Origin: JASHUC01 sp963849095
GTDB taxonomy: Bacteria > Pseudomonadota > Gammaproteobacteria > Steroidobacterales > Steroidobacteraceae
NCBI GenBank assembly: GCA_963849095.1
Contig: CAWKGA010000010.1
Coordinates: 186,001-250,000, forward strand
Length of the DNA stretch: 64,000 bases
Direction: 5' to 3'
Positions 28,806-37,053 of the stretch are shown in pieces (positions within the stretch are counted from its first letter, which is position 1; the number at the start of each line of letters is the position of its first letter). The notes beneath the pieces were generated by a model that did no database searches, was not told the origin of the DNA, and was given only the letters and a program-made list of their open reading frames with translations. Both the position numbers and the translations under genes were made by a program.

Positions 28806-29810
28806 TTGCTCAAGATCGGCTACAAGGCGTCCGCCGAGCAGTTCGGCCCGCGGGAGCTGCTCGATTTTGCGCGGCTCGCCGAGCAGCTCGGCTACGACTC
28901 CGTCTTCGTGAGCGATCACTTCCAGCCGTTTCGCCACCATGGCGGGCACGCTCCCTTCTCGCTCGCCTGGATCGGAGCCGCGGGCGCCAGCACCTCCCGC
29001 ATCGTGATTGGCACCAGCGTTCTCACGCCGACGTTCCGCTACCACCCCGCGATCATCGCGCAGGCATTCGCGACGCTCGGCTCGCTCTTCCCCGGCCGGA
29101 TCATTCTCGGAGTCGGCACCGGCGAATCGATGAACGAGACTCCGGCGACCGGACTCGCCTGGCCCGAGCCCCGGGAGCGGACCCGTCGCTTCCGCGAGGC
29201 CCTGCAACTCATCGAGCGACTGTGGTCGCAGGAGCGCGTCTCCTTCCGCGGTGAGTACTACCGGACCGACTGTGCAACCCTTTACGACCGCCCCGAGCAG
29301 CCGGTGCCGATTTACATTGCCGCCGCGGGCCCGGTCGTCGCCAAGCTCGCGGGCGAGCAGGCCGCGGGCTTCATCTGCACGAGCGGCAAGAGCGCGGAGC
29401 TCTATCGCGACACCTTGTTGCCGGCCGTCGCCGCGGGCCTTGCGCAGGCTCACCGCGCCCCCGATTCGATCGAGCGGATGATCGAGCTGAAGGTCTCGTT
29501 CGACACGGACCGGGAGCGGGCGCTCGAGGACACGCGCTTCTGGAGCCCCCTCGCCCTCTCGGCGCAGGAAAAAATGGACGTTGAGGACCCGCTCGAGATG
29601 GAGCGGCGGGCGGACGCCTTGCCGCTCGAGCGGATCGCCTCGCGCTGGATCGTCTCGAGCGATCCCGAGGGACAGATCGAGCAGATCGCGCCCTACGTCG
29701 AGATGGGGTTCACGCATTTGGTGCTGCATGCGCCCGGCCCGCATCAGGCCCGGTTCCTCGAGCTCTATGCGCAGCACGTCCTGCCGCTGCTGCGCCAGCG
29801 CTTTGCCTGA
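28806..29810 (+). CDS. fgd: F420-dependent glucose-6-phosphate dehydrogenase (FGD), luciferase-like monooxygenase family
   Basis: 334 residues, closely matching mycobacterial FGD1 as I remember it. Shared blocks are LKIGYKASAEQFGPREL, SDHFQP, HAPFSLAW, GTSVLTPTFRYHPAI, GVGTGE, FICTSGK and RWIVSSDP. Residues corresponding to the FGD1 phosphate-binding set (Lys198, Lys259, Arg283) appear as Lys195, Lys256 and Arg280; the active-site His and Glu are His38 and Glu107. The FGD1 Trp44 position is Phe42. It oxidises glucose-6-phosphate to the lactone and generates F420H2. The start is a TTG at 28806. Family and cofactor are secure; strict G6P specificity is inferred. Confidence 0.9.
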   Translation: MLKIGYKASAEQFGPRELLDFARLAEQLGYDSVFVSDHFQPFRHHGGHAPFSLAWIGAAGASTSRIVIGTSVLTPTFRYHPAIIAQAFATLGSLFPGRIILGVGTGESMNETPATGLAWPEPRERTRRFREALQLIERLWSQERVSFRGEYYRTDCATLYDRPEQPVPIYIAAAGPVVAKLAGEQAAGFICTSGKSAELYRDTLLPAVAAGLAQAHRAPDSIERMIELKVSFDTDRERALEDTRFWSPLALSAQEKMDVEDPLEMERRADALPLERIASRWIVSSDPEGQIEQIAPYVEMGFTHLVLHAPGPHQARFLELYAQHVLPLLRQRFA

Positions 29811-30275
29811 GGTCGCGCCGCGAGCTCCACCGCCTCACCCGGTCTCGTCCCTCCGGTCCCGCAATCGCGAAGCTTTGCGCAGTGCACGTACGGTTGTTGT
29901 GCTTTGGCAAACCAGAGAATTTGGCCGATCGCCGCCCCCTTCCGGCGCACATCATCTTTCTGCGCGCGCCCCGGCCGATCGGCCTGCCTCCACCCCGGCG
30001 GCCCTGGTATGCCCGAGGCGAATCTCCCGCCCGGGGCCCACACGCCCAGCCCTCGGCGACCGGAACGCTCCGGGCAATAACCGTGTCAAGACCGCAACAG
30101 CCTCCCCGCCCACGGCGGGTTGTTGCACTCACGCATCGGTTGCGTACGCTCGGGAGTCGGCATACACTCGCTCCGTTTTCAAGCTTCAGCCGGGGGCGAA
30201 CAACACCAATTCATCGCACGCAAGGATGCGCATGGCTCTTTAAGTTTTCAGCGGCACGAGCAACAGGGGGAATCA
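29811..30275. promoter_or_regulatory. Gene-free region ahead of the TonB-dependent receptor
   Basis: 465 bases with no convincing gene. An imperfect hairpin at 30094-30126 (GCAACA pairing with TGTTGC, CCGCC with GGCGG around CAC) could end transcription from the FGD gene, although no T-run follows. The rest, 30127-30275, carries a good promoter candidate and the receptor's ribosome-binding site (AGGGGG, five bases before its ATG). The first 250 bases show nothing recognisable. Confidence 0.5.
30140..30168 (+). promoter_or_regulatory. Predicted sigma-70-type promoter for the TonB-dependent receptor
   Basis: TTGCGT at 30140-30145 and TACACT at 30163-30168 are separated by 17 bases, the ideal spacing. 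The transcript would have a leader of about 100 bases before the receptor ATG at 30276. Prediction by eye only. Confidence 0.45.
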
Positions 30276-33200
30276 ATGACCACGATCCGTCATGCGGTCG
30301 AGACAGTAACGCGAGCGACTGCGCGCACTGTTTCAGGCAAGCAAGGCTCTATGGCCCGGAGATTGACCGGGGTGACGTGCGCAGCGGCGCTGTTGGTTCT
30401 GGGCTTCGGCGGATTCGCATCCGCGCAGCAAGACCAAACGCAAGCGCCTGCCGCTACGACCGGCAACGGCACGGAGAGCACTGCGCAACCTGCCCAGCTG
30501 CAGGAGGTCGAGGTCACCGGCTCGCGCATCAAGCGCACCACAGACTTCACTACGGCGACGCCCACCACCGTGATCGACGCGGCCACGATGGAGAGCCTCG
30601 GCGTCGTCAATGTCGGCCAGGTGCTCGCCCTGACTCCGGCCAACGTCTCGACGTTCACGCCGCAGGCCGCAGCGAACACGCCCTTCTACGCTGGCGAATA
30701 CGTTCCTGACCTGCGCGGCTTGAACGGCTTTTTCAACTCCCGCACCCTGACCCTGCTCGATGGGCAGCGCGCCGTGCCCACGGACACGAGCGACCACTTC
30801 GACCTGAACTTCGTGCCGCAGATCCTCGTGAGCCGCATCGACACCGTCACGGGCGGCGCTTCCGCCGCCTACGGCTCGGGTGCCGTCGCGGGGGTGATCA
30901 ACATCATCCTCGACCGCACGCTCGAGGGGGGCAAGCTCGACTACGACACGTATGACACCCATTACAACGACGCGCGGCAAAATCACGTCGCCGGCGCCTT
31001 CGGGCATGGCCTGTTCGATGACCGCTTCCATTTCGTGATCGGCGGCGAGTGGCAGAAGTCGGATGCGGCGCCTTGCATGGCGTCGGAGCGCCCGTGGTGC
31101 GTCGCGAACTACGGGGACTATTCCAGCGAAACCCTTCCGCTATCGACGACGGGCGCCTCCCAGCCCGTCGTCGGTGCGAATCTCCGTAGCAACTTCCTCA
31201 GTGCTAACGGTGCCGTTGCGGAGGCAGCGTTCAACCCTGCCACATTTAGCTATGTACCCAATCCCGCGCAGTCGGATCAGCAAGCCACGGCCGCCGGAAC
31301 CGGCCTCGAGTCCTATCAATCGAATGGCGCCGTGAACAACGGCACTGCGCCCGGTGGAGAAGGAGATCCCGCCAACGAGTACACGAACCTCGAAGCCCCG
31401 ATCTCACGCGGCGTGATCACGGCGCTGCTGACGGGCAAGATCACGGACCACATCACCGCGGACCTCGACCTGAACTGGGGACAGACCCAGGTCAACAATC
31501 CGTTTTTGGATAACGCCGGCACGTACGAGCTCGGCATCGATAATCCCTTCCTGCCTGCCGGAGTGGCCGGCCTACCCGGAGTCACGTCAGGTTGCACTAA
31601 CAGTGAGTTCGCCCTTTTTGGTATACCCTACGGTGGCGGTTGCGGCGTCGTCGTGGGCAAGGACTGGAGCGCATCGGGGCAGATCCCGAACGATATCAAT
31701 AGCGTCACCACGATGAAGCGCATAGTGTTCAGCCTCAACGGCCAGGTCGGAGACTCGAGCTGGTCCTGGGACGGCTATTACACGTACGGCCTGGTTCAGA
31801 ACACCGAGACAGAGCCGACCGACTTCCACGCCAACGAATCCTCGATGGCGCTCGATGCGGTCACGGGGGCTAACGGCCAGCCCGCGTGCCGAATCACCGC
31901 CGCGCTCGCTGCGAATCCGGGCAATCCGACGGCCGCGCTGCAGTCCGCGTACAACAGCGCTGCTGCCGAGTACGCCCCGGGCGGGCTGCCCTCGTATCTC
32001 TCGGCGTTTGAAAATATATCCTTGTCCGGCCTGAACCTCATCGACCCTGTGACGGGGCTGAACTGGATCAACCAGGAAGCGCTGCTCGGAGGGAACTGCG
32101 TCCCCCTCAATCCATTCGGCGACCAGCCGCTCTCGGCCGGCTCCATCGATTATGCGAGCGGGCCCCTGTCGCTGGCTCTGCGGCAGACCCAGACGGTGTT
32201 CGCCGCCAATGCGTCCGGCACTCTCTTTCAGGGCATCGGCGCCGGCCCCTTCACGATGGCCTTCGGCTATGAGTGGCGCCAGGAAGTCGTGCACAACAAC
32301 TTCGCGAACTGCCCGACGTCGGAAGCGACCACCAATCTGCCGGCCTACACGCTGTGTCTTGCACAGGCGACGGACTACTCCGTGCAGTATGGCAACCCGT
32401 ACGCCGGCGTCATGGACGTGAACGAAGGGTACATCGAGTTCAACCTGCCGCTGCTCAAGAACGTGCCCGGGGCTAAGCTGCTGGAGATGGACATCTCCGG
32501 CCGCGAGTCGCAGTACGACAACCGGACGCTCTACGCTATTTCCGTCCCCCCGGGTTCGAGCGACACGTCGACCTTCCCGACCTGGAAGTTCTCTCTGCTC
32601 TACGACCCGATCCAGGGCGTTCGCTTCCGAGGGACCGAGTCGCGGGATACGCGCGCGCCCGATCCGCGCGACCTGTACTATTCACAGACCTTCGTCGCCG
32701 GCAGCTTTTTCGGGTCGTGTTTCTCCAGAAACTTCCTGACGTCCGAACCGTGCAGCGAAAACCTCCTCGGCAACATCGACTTGCGGCCTGAAACGGCGAC
32801 GACCTCGACGTTCGGCATCGTCTTGACTCCTCCCCAGCTTCAGGGGTTGGAGTTCTCCGCCGACTGGTTCCACATTCACCTCATCAACGGCATCGAAGGC
32901 GCCGGCTTCCTCAACGAAACAGAGTGCGGAACAGGAACTAGCGCCGCAGATTGCCCGGGCATCACCTTCAACAGCTACTCGTACACTGCGGCGGGCCACG
33001 CTTGTAACACGGCTAGCACGGGGGTGAGCGGTGTTCTGGCTCCGGCCTCGGTTGCCGGTAGTATCGCTTGCACCGCTGCAACGACGGTGTACACGGGCGC
33101 GGCGGCCTACCAGTCGGCGGATGCCGCGAACCTCGCGGCCGTGAACTCCAGCGCGTACAACGGCTCCTTCTACGACACCCGCGGGGTAGACTTCTCGCTC

Positions 33201-33881
33201 AACTACGTCTGGGCCCTGCCGGATGGCAGCACGCTCGCTGCCCGGGCGCTCACCACCTTCACGGACGAGCAGGTGTATCAGAACTACCCAGGCGGCCCCA
33301 TCTACAACATCGACGGGCAGACGGGGAACAACACCACGTTCATCGGCCTCGGGGACTACCAGACCAACCCGCGGTGGAGAGGCAACGTATCTCTGACCTG
33401 GATCAAGGGACCGTGGAGCATCACACCGAACATGCAATGGATCGGCCAGGGCACTCTCAACAATCAGGGTCTCGCCTGCACCGAGGCGGAGTTGACGGTG
33501 GCCTCCAACCCGTGTGACTGGGTATTCAACAGCTTCGGGGTTGGCTCCACCACCTCCGCAATACCAGGCCCACTCACCTCACATCAGTATGCGGTAGAGC
33601 AAAATCTGGACAGGCTGGGGTATACCCTGCTGCCCATCGGCGTCGCCAACCACGTTCCGGCCTACTTCCTCTTCGGCCTGAATACCACCTACAGCTTCCC
33701 CAACGTTCTGAAGGGGCTGCAGGTCTTTGCGCAGGTCAACAACCTCTTCAACAAGGAGCCGCCGTTCACGGCGGGCAGCGCGACCTCGGGTGGGTTCAAC
33801 GGCCCGGCCACGGGTTCCAACCCGGTCTTCTACGACGAGTTGGGCCTTGCGTACCGCATCGGCTTCCGCCTGAACTTCTAA
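30276..33881 (+). CDS. TonB-dependent outer-membrane receptor
   Basis: 1201 residues. After the start (ATG 30276 with AGGGGG before it) an extended leader holds a hydrophobic signal segment at about 33-50 ending FASAQ. The TonB-box region and plug follow (VEVTGSRIKR, then GLNGFFNSRTLTLLDGQR, IDTVTGGASAAYGSGAVAGVINIIL), then a long barrel ending in GLAYRIGFRLNF with a C-terminal Phe, as outer-membrane barrels do. Low-Lys, Gly/Asn/Thr-rich barrel loops are typical of large receptors of oligotrophic proteobacteria. It imports an unknown ligand, driven by TonB-ExbBD. Next to catabolic redox genes, an organic nutrient rather than iron is plausible. Confidence 0.95.
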   Translation: MTTIRHAVETVTRATARTVSGKQGSMARRLTGVTCAAALLVLGFGGFASAQQDQTQAPAATTGNGTESTAQPAQLQEVEVTGSRIKRTTDFTTATPTTVIDAATMESLGVVNVGQVLALTPANVSTFTPQAAANTPFYAGEYVPDLRGLNGFFNSRTLTLLDGQRAVPTDTSDHFDLNFVPQILVSRIDTVTGGASAAYGSGAVAGVINIILDRTLEGGKLDYDTYDTHYNDARQNHVAGAFGHGLFDDRFHFVIGGEWQKSDAAPCMASERPWCVANYGDYSSETLPLSTTGASQPVVGANLRSNFLSANGAVAEAAFNPATFSYVPNPAQSDQQATAAGTGLESYQSNGAVNNGTAPGGEGDPANEYTNLEAPISRGVITALLTGKITDHITADLDLNWGQTQVNNPFLDNAGTYELGIDNPFLPAGVAGLPGVTSGCTNSEFALFGIPYGGGCGVVVGKDWSASGQIPNDINSVTTMKRIVFSLNGQVGDSSWSWDGYYTYGLVQNTETEPTDFHANESSMALDAVTGANGQPACRITAALAANPGNPTAALQSAYNSAAAEYAPGGLPSYLSAFENISLSGLNLIDPVTGLNWINQEALLGGNCVPLNPFGDQPLSAGSIDYASGPLSLALRQTQTVFAANASGTLFQGIGAGPFTMAFGYEWRQEVVHNNFANCPTSEATTNLPAYTLCLAQATDYSVQYGNPYAGVMDVNEGYIEFNLPLLKNVPGAKLLEMDISGRESQYDNRTLYAISVPPGSSDTSTFPTWKFSLLYDPIQGVRFRGTESRDTRAPDPRDLYYSQTFVAGSFFGSCFSRNFLTSEPCSENLLGNIDLRPETATTSTFGIVLTPPQLQGLEFSADWFHIHLINGIEGAGFLNETECGTGTSAADCPGITFNSYSYTAAGHACNTASTGVSGVLAPASVAGSIACTAATTVYTGAAAYQSADAANLAAVNSSAYNGSFYDTRGVDFSLNYVWALPDGSTLAARALTTFTDEQVYQNYPGGPIYNIDGQTGNNTTFIGLGDYQTNPRWRGNVSLTWIKGPWSITPNMQWIGQGTLNNQGLACTEAELTVASNPCDWVFNSFGVGSTTSAIPGPLTSHQYAVEQNLDRLGYTLLPIGVANHVPAYFLFGLNTTYSFPNVLKGLQVFAQVNNLFNKEPPFTAGSATSGGFNGPATGSNPVFYDELGLAYRIGFRLNF

Positions 33882-33914
33882 AGGCTTAAGCCCGCAAGGG
33901 CCTGTTGACAGCTC

Positions 33915-33950
33915 AAGGCCGCACCTCGTAAGGGGTGCGGCCTTTTCTTA
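33915..33950 (+). terminator. Rho-independent terminator after the TonB-dependent receptor
   Basis: A perfect 11-bp stem (AAGGCCGCACC at 33915-33925 with its complement at 33934-33944) closes an eight-base loop and runs directly into TTTTCTT. It lies 34 bp downstream of the receptor stop. Confidence 0.85.
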
Positions 33951-34070
33951 TGCGGCGTCTTGGGCCCCAGGTCTCCCTTCATCCCCTGGAAAGTGCGAAT
34001 CAGCACGTCCGGCGTGCCACCCGTTACATAGGAGATGCGCGGCCCCGCCGCTCCGTTCACGATCCCGACG

Positions 34071-35048
34071 ATGCGTGACGCGGCGGAAAAGACGACCGAC
34101 CTGCTCGACTACGAGATCTTCGCCCGAGTGATCAAGGCCGGGAGCCTTTCGGCTGCCGCGCGCGAGATGCACTCCTCCCCCGCCATGATCTCCAAGCGGG
34201 TGACGCGCCTCGAGGACCGGCTGGGAGTTCGGCTCCTGCAGCGCACCACGCGGCGTGTCACGCCGACGGACATCGGACATAGCTTCTACGAACGGGTGCT
34301 CAACGTACTCGCGGCCGTCGAGGATGCCGAGAACTTCGCCACCGTGGATTCCGAGCGGCCGCGCGGCCTGCTCAAGGTGTCGCTGCCGACCGCCTTCGGG
34401 CGCCTGCACGTCGCTCCGCGGCTCAAGGCCTTTCTCGATTCGTACCCGGATCTGCGGCTGCTGGTGGACCTCAACGACGACTACGTCGATCTCGTAGCGG
34501 GAAGCTTCGATCTCGCCATCCGGATCGGCACCCTGCCCGACTCCAGCCTCGTCGCCCGGCGCCTCGCGCCCAACCGCCGCGTGCTCTGCGCCTCACCGGA
34601 GTACCTCCTGCAGCACGGGGAGCCGCGGGATCTCGCCGACCTCCATCAACACCGCTTGCTGTCGGCCGGTCCACAGGTCACCTGGCGCCTCGAGGGGCCG
34701 GAGGGCCCGGTCTCCTTCAAGCCGCAGAGCATTCTCCAGACCAACTCGAGCGAGGTGGTCCGCGAGGCCGTCGTGAGCGGGCTCGGTATCGGCTTCCGCT
34801 CCACCTGGGATGTGAGCGGCGAGATCAAGCGGGGTACCCTCAAGCGCGTGATGCCCGCCTACTGTGGCGCCTCGGACGTGGCGGTTTACGCCGTCTACTC
34901 CGGCCGCCGCCTGGTGCCCATCAAGGTGCGGGCGTTCGTCGACTACCTGGTTGGTATCTTCGGCCCCGAGACCCCGTACTGGGACCGCGAGATCGCCTCG
35001 CCCCCGCATGTCGTCGCTTATGCGAACGGGGCGGCGCTGGCGGTCTAG
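34071..35048 (+). CDS. LysR family transcriptional regulator
   Basis: 325 residues. The N-terminal winged helix-turn-helix is clear (FARVIKAGSLSAAAREMHSSPAMISKRVTRLEDRLGVRLLQRTTR), followed by TPTDIGHSFYERV and a LysR substrate-binding domain from about 90 to 300 (AIRIGTLPDSSLVARRL). It belongs to the AaeR/DsdC-like branch that often controls neighbouring catabolic or transport genes. It follows the receptor terminator. An upstream in-frame start at 34035 adds 12 unconserved residues. Target genes are unknown; the receptor and the cytochrome genes are the nearest candidates. Confidence 0.92.
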   Translation: MRDAAEKTTDLLDYEIFARVIKAGSLSAAAREMHSSPAMISKRVTRLEDRLGVRLLQRTTRRVTPTDIGHSFYERVLNVLAAVEDAENFATVDSERPRGLLKVSLPTAFGRLHVAPRLKAFLDSYPDLRLLVDLNDDYVDLVAGSFDLAIRIGTLPDSSLVARRLAPNRRVLCASPEYLLQHGEPRDLADLHQHRLLSAGPQVTWRLEGPEGPVSFKPQSILQTNSSEVVREAVVSGLGIGFRSTWDVSGEIKRGTLKRVMPAYCGASDVAVYAVYSGRRLVPIKVRAFVDYLVGIFGPETPYWDREIASPPHVVAYANGAALAV

Positions 35049-35164
35049 CCCCAAGGGATGGCGCAGCGCGCTCCTCCGCATACCCGGCCTTCGCGGAGGT
35101 CTCGCAGCCGGCGGCGCCTCTGCTACACTTACGCTTATTGCCCAAGTGCGGGAGACTCGCAAAG

Positions 35165-35644
35165 ATGAACTGTGTTTCCAAGGTGGGATTGGCGGCATTC
35201 TGTTCGGTGGCGGTCGTCTCCGTCGGCCTTGCACAGAGCGGCCCTCCTATGGGCCCACAGGCCCAAGCCGCGGCCGCCGTCAAGCTGCGCCAATCGCTGT
35301 TCGACGTGCAGAATTTCGCCTTTGTTCCCATGACCGTCTTTCTGAAGGGCGGCCCCTTTGACGCGGCCGCCGCCGTGACCGCTGCCGAGCGCATCCAGCT
35401 CACGTCGGCGATGATTCCCGACCTGTTCAAGGTCGATACGCGCAACGCCAAGGTCACGACGAGGGCGCGCGACGGGATCTGGACCAGCATGTCTGACTTC
35501 ATCCAGAAGGCCCACGATCTGCAGAATGCCGCAGCGAACCTGGAAACTGCCGCCAAGAGCGGCGATCAGGACATGACGAAGCAAGCGGCCATCGCGGTCG
35601 GCAAGGCTTGCGGCTCCTGCCACGACGAGTTCCGCAACAACTAG
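35165..35644 (+). CDS. Cytochrome c' (class II c-type cytochrome), first tandem copy
   Basis: 159 residues. A signal peptide (about 1-23, ending GLAQS) precedes a four-helix class II cytochrome c fold with the haem site CGSCH at the very C-terminus, as the class requires. The protein is periplasmic. The gene is followed 27 bp later by a close second copy, and the upstream 10 bases (TCGCAAAG before the ATG) are repeated too, so the duplication includes the leader. Class II cytochromes shuttle electrons or bind NO; a nearby cytochrome b561 gene could be its redox partner. Confidence 0.9.
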   Translation: MNCVSKVGLAAFCSVAVVSVGLAQSGPPMGPQAQAAAAVKLRQSLFDVQNFAFVPMTVFLKGGPFDAAAAVTAAERIQLTSAMIPDLFKVDTRNAKVTTRARDGIWTSMSDFIQKAHDLQNAAANLETAAKSGDQDMTKQAAIAVGKACGSCHDEFRNN

Positions 35645-35671
35645 ACCTTCAGTCAGGGGAGATTCGCAAAG

Positions 35672-36155
35672 ATGAACTGTGTTTCCAAGTTGGGATTGGC
35701 GGCGTTCTGCTCCGTCGCGGTCGTCTCCGTCGGCCTCGCGCAGAGCGGCCCCCCTATGGGCCCACAGGCCCGAGCCGAGGCGGCCGTCAAGCTGCGCAAA
35801 GCCGTGTTCGACGTGCAGTCCTACGCTTTCGGTCCCATGGGCGCCTTCCTGAAGGGAGCCCCCTTCGATGCGGCAGCCGCGGTGACCGCTGCCCAGCGCG
35901 TCCAGATGAACGTCATCGATGATTCCCACCGTGTTCAAGTTCGACACGCGAAACGCCAAGGTCGTGACGAAGGCGCGCGATGGGATCTGGACCAGCATGC
36001 CCGACTTCATCCAGAAGGCCAATGATCTTCACGAGGCCGCGGTGAATCTGGAAGCCGCCGCCAAGTCGGGCGATGCGGCCATGACGAAGCAAGCGGCCAT
36101 GGCGGTAGGCAAGGCCTGCGGCGCCTGCCACAAGGAATACCGCAACTCCCCCTGA
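35672..36155 (+). pseudogene. Cytochrome c', second tandem copy, one frameshift
   Basis: The first 80 codons closely match the copy just upstream (MNCVSK, GLAQSGPPMGPQ, VKLRKAVFDVQ). At about 35914-35919 one extra base breaks the frame. The rest (MIPTVFKFDTRNAKV, then haem site CGACH and YRNSP) continues in the next frame to 36155. Removing one base restores a full-length class II cytochrome c. Whether this is a true mutation or a sequence error cannot be decided; the intact neighbour could allow real loss. Confidence 0.85.
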
Positions 36156-36176
36156 CGTAGGAGCGATGCGCCGAGC

Positions 36177-36214
36177 GGCGGAGTGCTCAGGCCCTCTCGG
36201 GTGAGCGCTCCGCC
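36177..36214. terminator. Strong hairpin between convergent cytochrome genes
   Basis: A 13-bp stem with one mismatch (36177-36189 against 36202-36214, GGCGGAG pairing with CTCCGCC at the base) around a 12-base loop. It lies between the second cytochrome c' and the convergent cytochrome b561 stop, so it may end both transcripts. There is no T-run. Confidence 0.5.
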
Positions 36215-36239
36215 CACCCGAACGCCGCGACTTGTGCCT

Positions 36240-37049
36240 CTAATCGAAGTTGAGCGAGTCGGCCGAGACGTGCGGCGCGCCGTGCAGCACGGCATACACG
36301 ATTCCGGCACACACGATCATCACGATCAGCGCCTTCCAGAGCTGTGAGCTCGAGATGGCCTCGCTCGCCGGTACCCCCTCGGCCGGCTTCCAGCCGGTCA
36401 GCATGGCCGGCACGAGGTTCTGCTTCTTGACGAAGGCGTAGTACGCGATGGCGGCCACGTGCAGGCCGATCGCCGCCCAGATCAGGTTGAAGTTGATGTG
36501 GTGCAGCTTCGTCAGGAAGTGTGCCGTCGCCCCGCTGACCGTCGGATTGTAGGGTCCGTTCCAGGCGATATCGTCCGTCGCGAACAATCCCGTCGAGACC
36601 TGGAACGCGACGAGCAGCAGCATGACGATGACCATCAGCCCACCGAGGGGATTGTGGCCGACGCTCTGGACGGCATCCCCGAAGCCCGTGAGCCCCTTCG
36701 CATACCGCCACGTCGCCCGAGGACCGGCCAGGAAGCTCGTGAATCGCGCGTGGCGCGGCCCTACGAAGCCCCACAGGACGCGGAACGACAGGAGCCCGAT
36801 CATCCAGATGCCGAGGCGGATGTGCCATTGCATCCAGCTGAAGCCGGCTTCCGCGGTGGCCCAGGAGGCGAGGATGCTCGCCGCAAACAGCCAGTGGAAG
36901 GCGCGCAGCGGCAGGTCCCAGACCAGCCGTCTGCCGGCGCTTGCGGTCTGCCCCACCGCCGTGACGTCCACCGATGCGGGTGCCACGCTCGAGGCCGCAC
37001 CCGTCCGCGCTCCGGTCTGAGCCGGGGCCCTGTTCGATTCAGTGTTCAC
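36240..37049 (-). CDS. Cytochrome b561-like membrane protein (Ni/Fe-hydrogenase cytochrome b type)
   Basis: 269 residues. About 45 soluble residues are followed by four to five membrane helices with spaced His residues: FHWLFAASILASWATAE, WHIRLGIWMIGLLSFRVLWG (then FVGPRHARF), VGHNPLGG, LHHINFNLIWAAIGLHVAAIAYY. These are the diagnostic b561 haem ligands. The protein would pass electrons between quinones and a periplasmic c-type cytochrome. The start is a GTG four bases after the ankyrin gene stop, so it is the last gene of module A. A longer ATG start at 37100 would run inside the ankyrin gene. Confidence 0.87.
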   Translation of the reverse strand: MNTESNRAPAQTGARTGAASSVAPASVDVTAVGQTASAGRRLVWDLPLRAFHWLFAASILASWATAEAGFSWMQWHIRLGIWMIGLLSFRVLWGFVGPRHARFTSFLAGPRATWRYAKGLTGFGDAVQSVGHNPLGGLMVIVMLLLVAFQVSTGLFATDDIAWNGPYNPTVSGATAHFLTKLHHINFNLIWAAIGLHVAAIAYYAFVKKQNLVPAMLTGWKPAEGVPASEAISSSQLWKALIVMIVCAGIVYAVLHGAPHVSADSLNFD

Positions 37050-37053
37050 GGGG

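Noticed and set aside
28239..29777. 512-residue minus-strand frame opposite the FGD gene
   Set aside because: FGD reads as a full, highly conserved protein on the plus strand; the antisense frame has no features.
30120..30275. N-terminal extension of the TonB receptor by 52 codons
   Set aside because: A good ribosome-binding site (AGGGGG) directly precedes ATG 30276, the extension has no signal-like sequence and it overlaps the predicted promoter.
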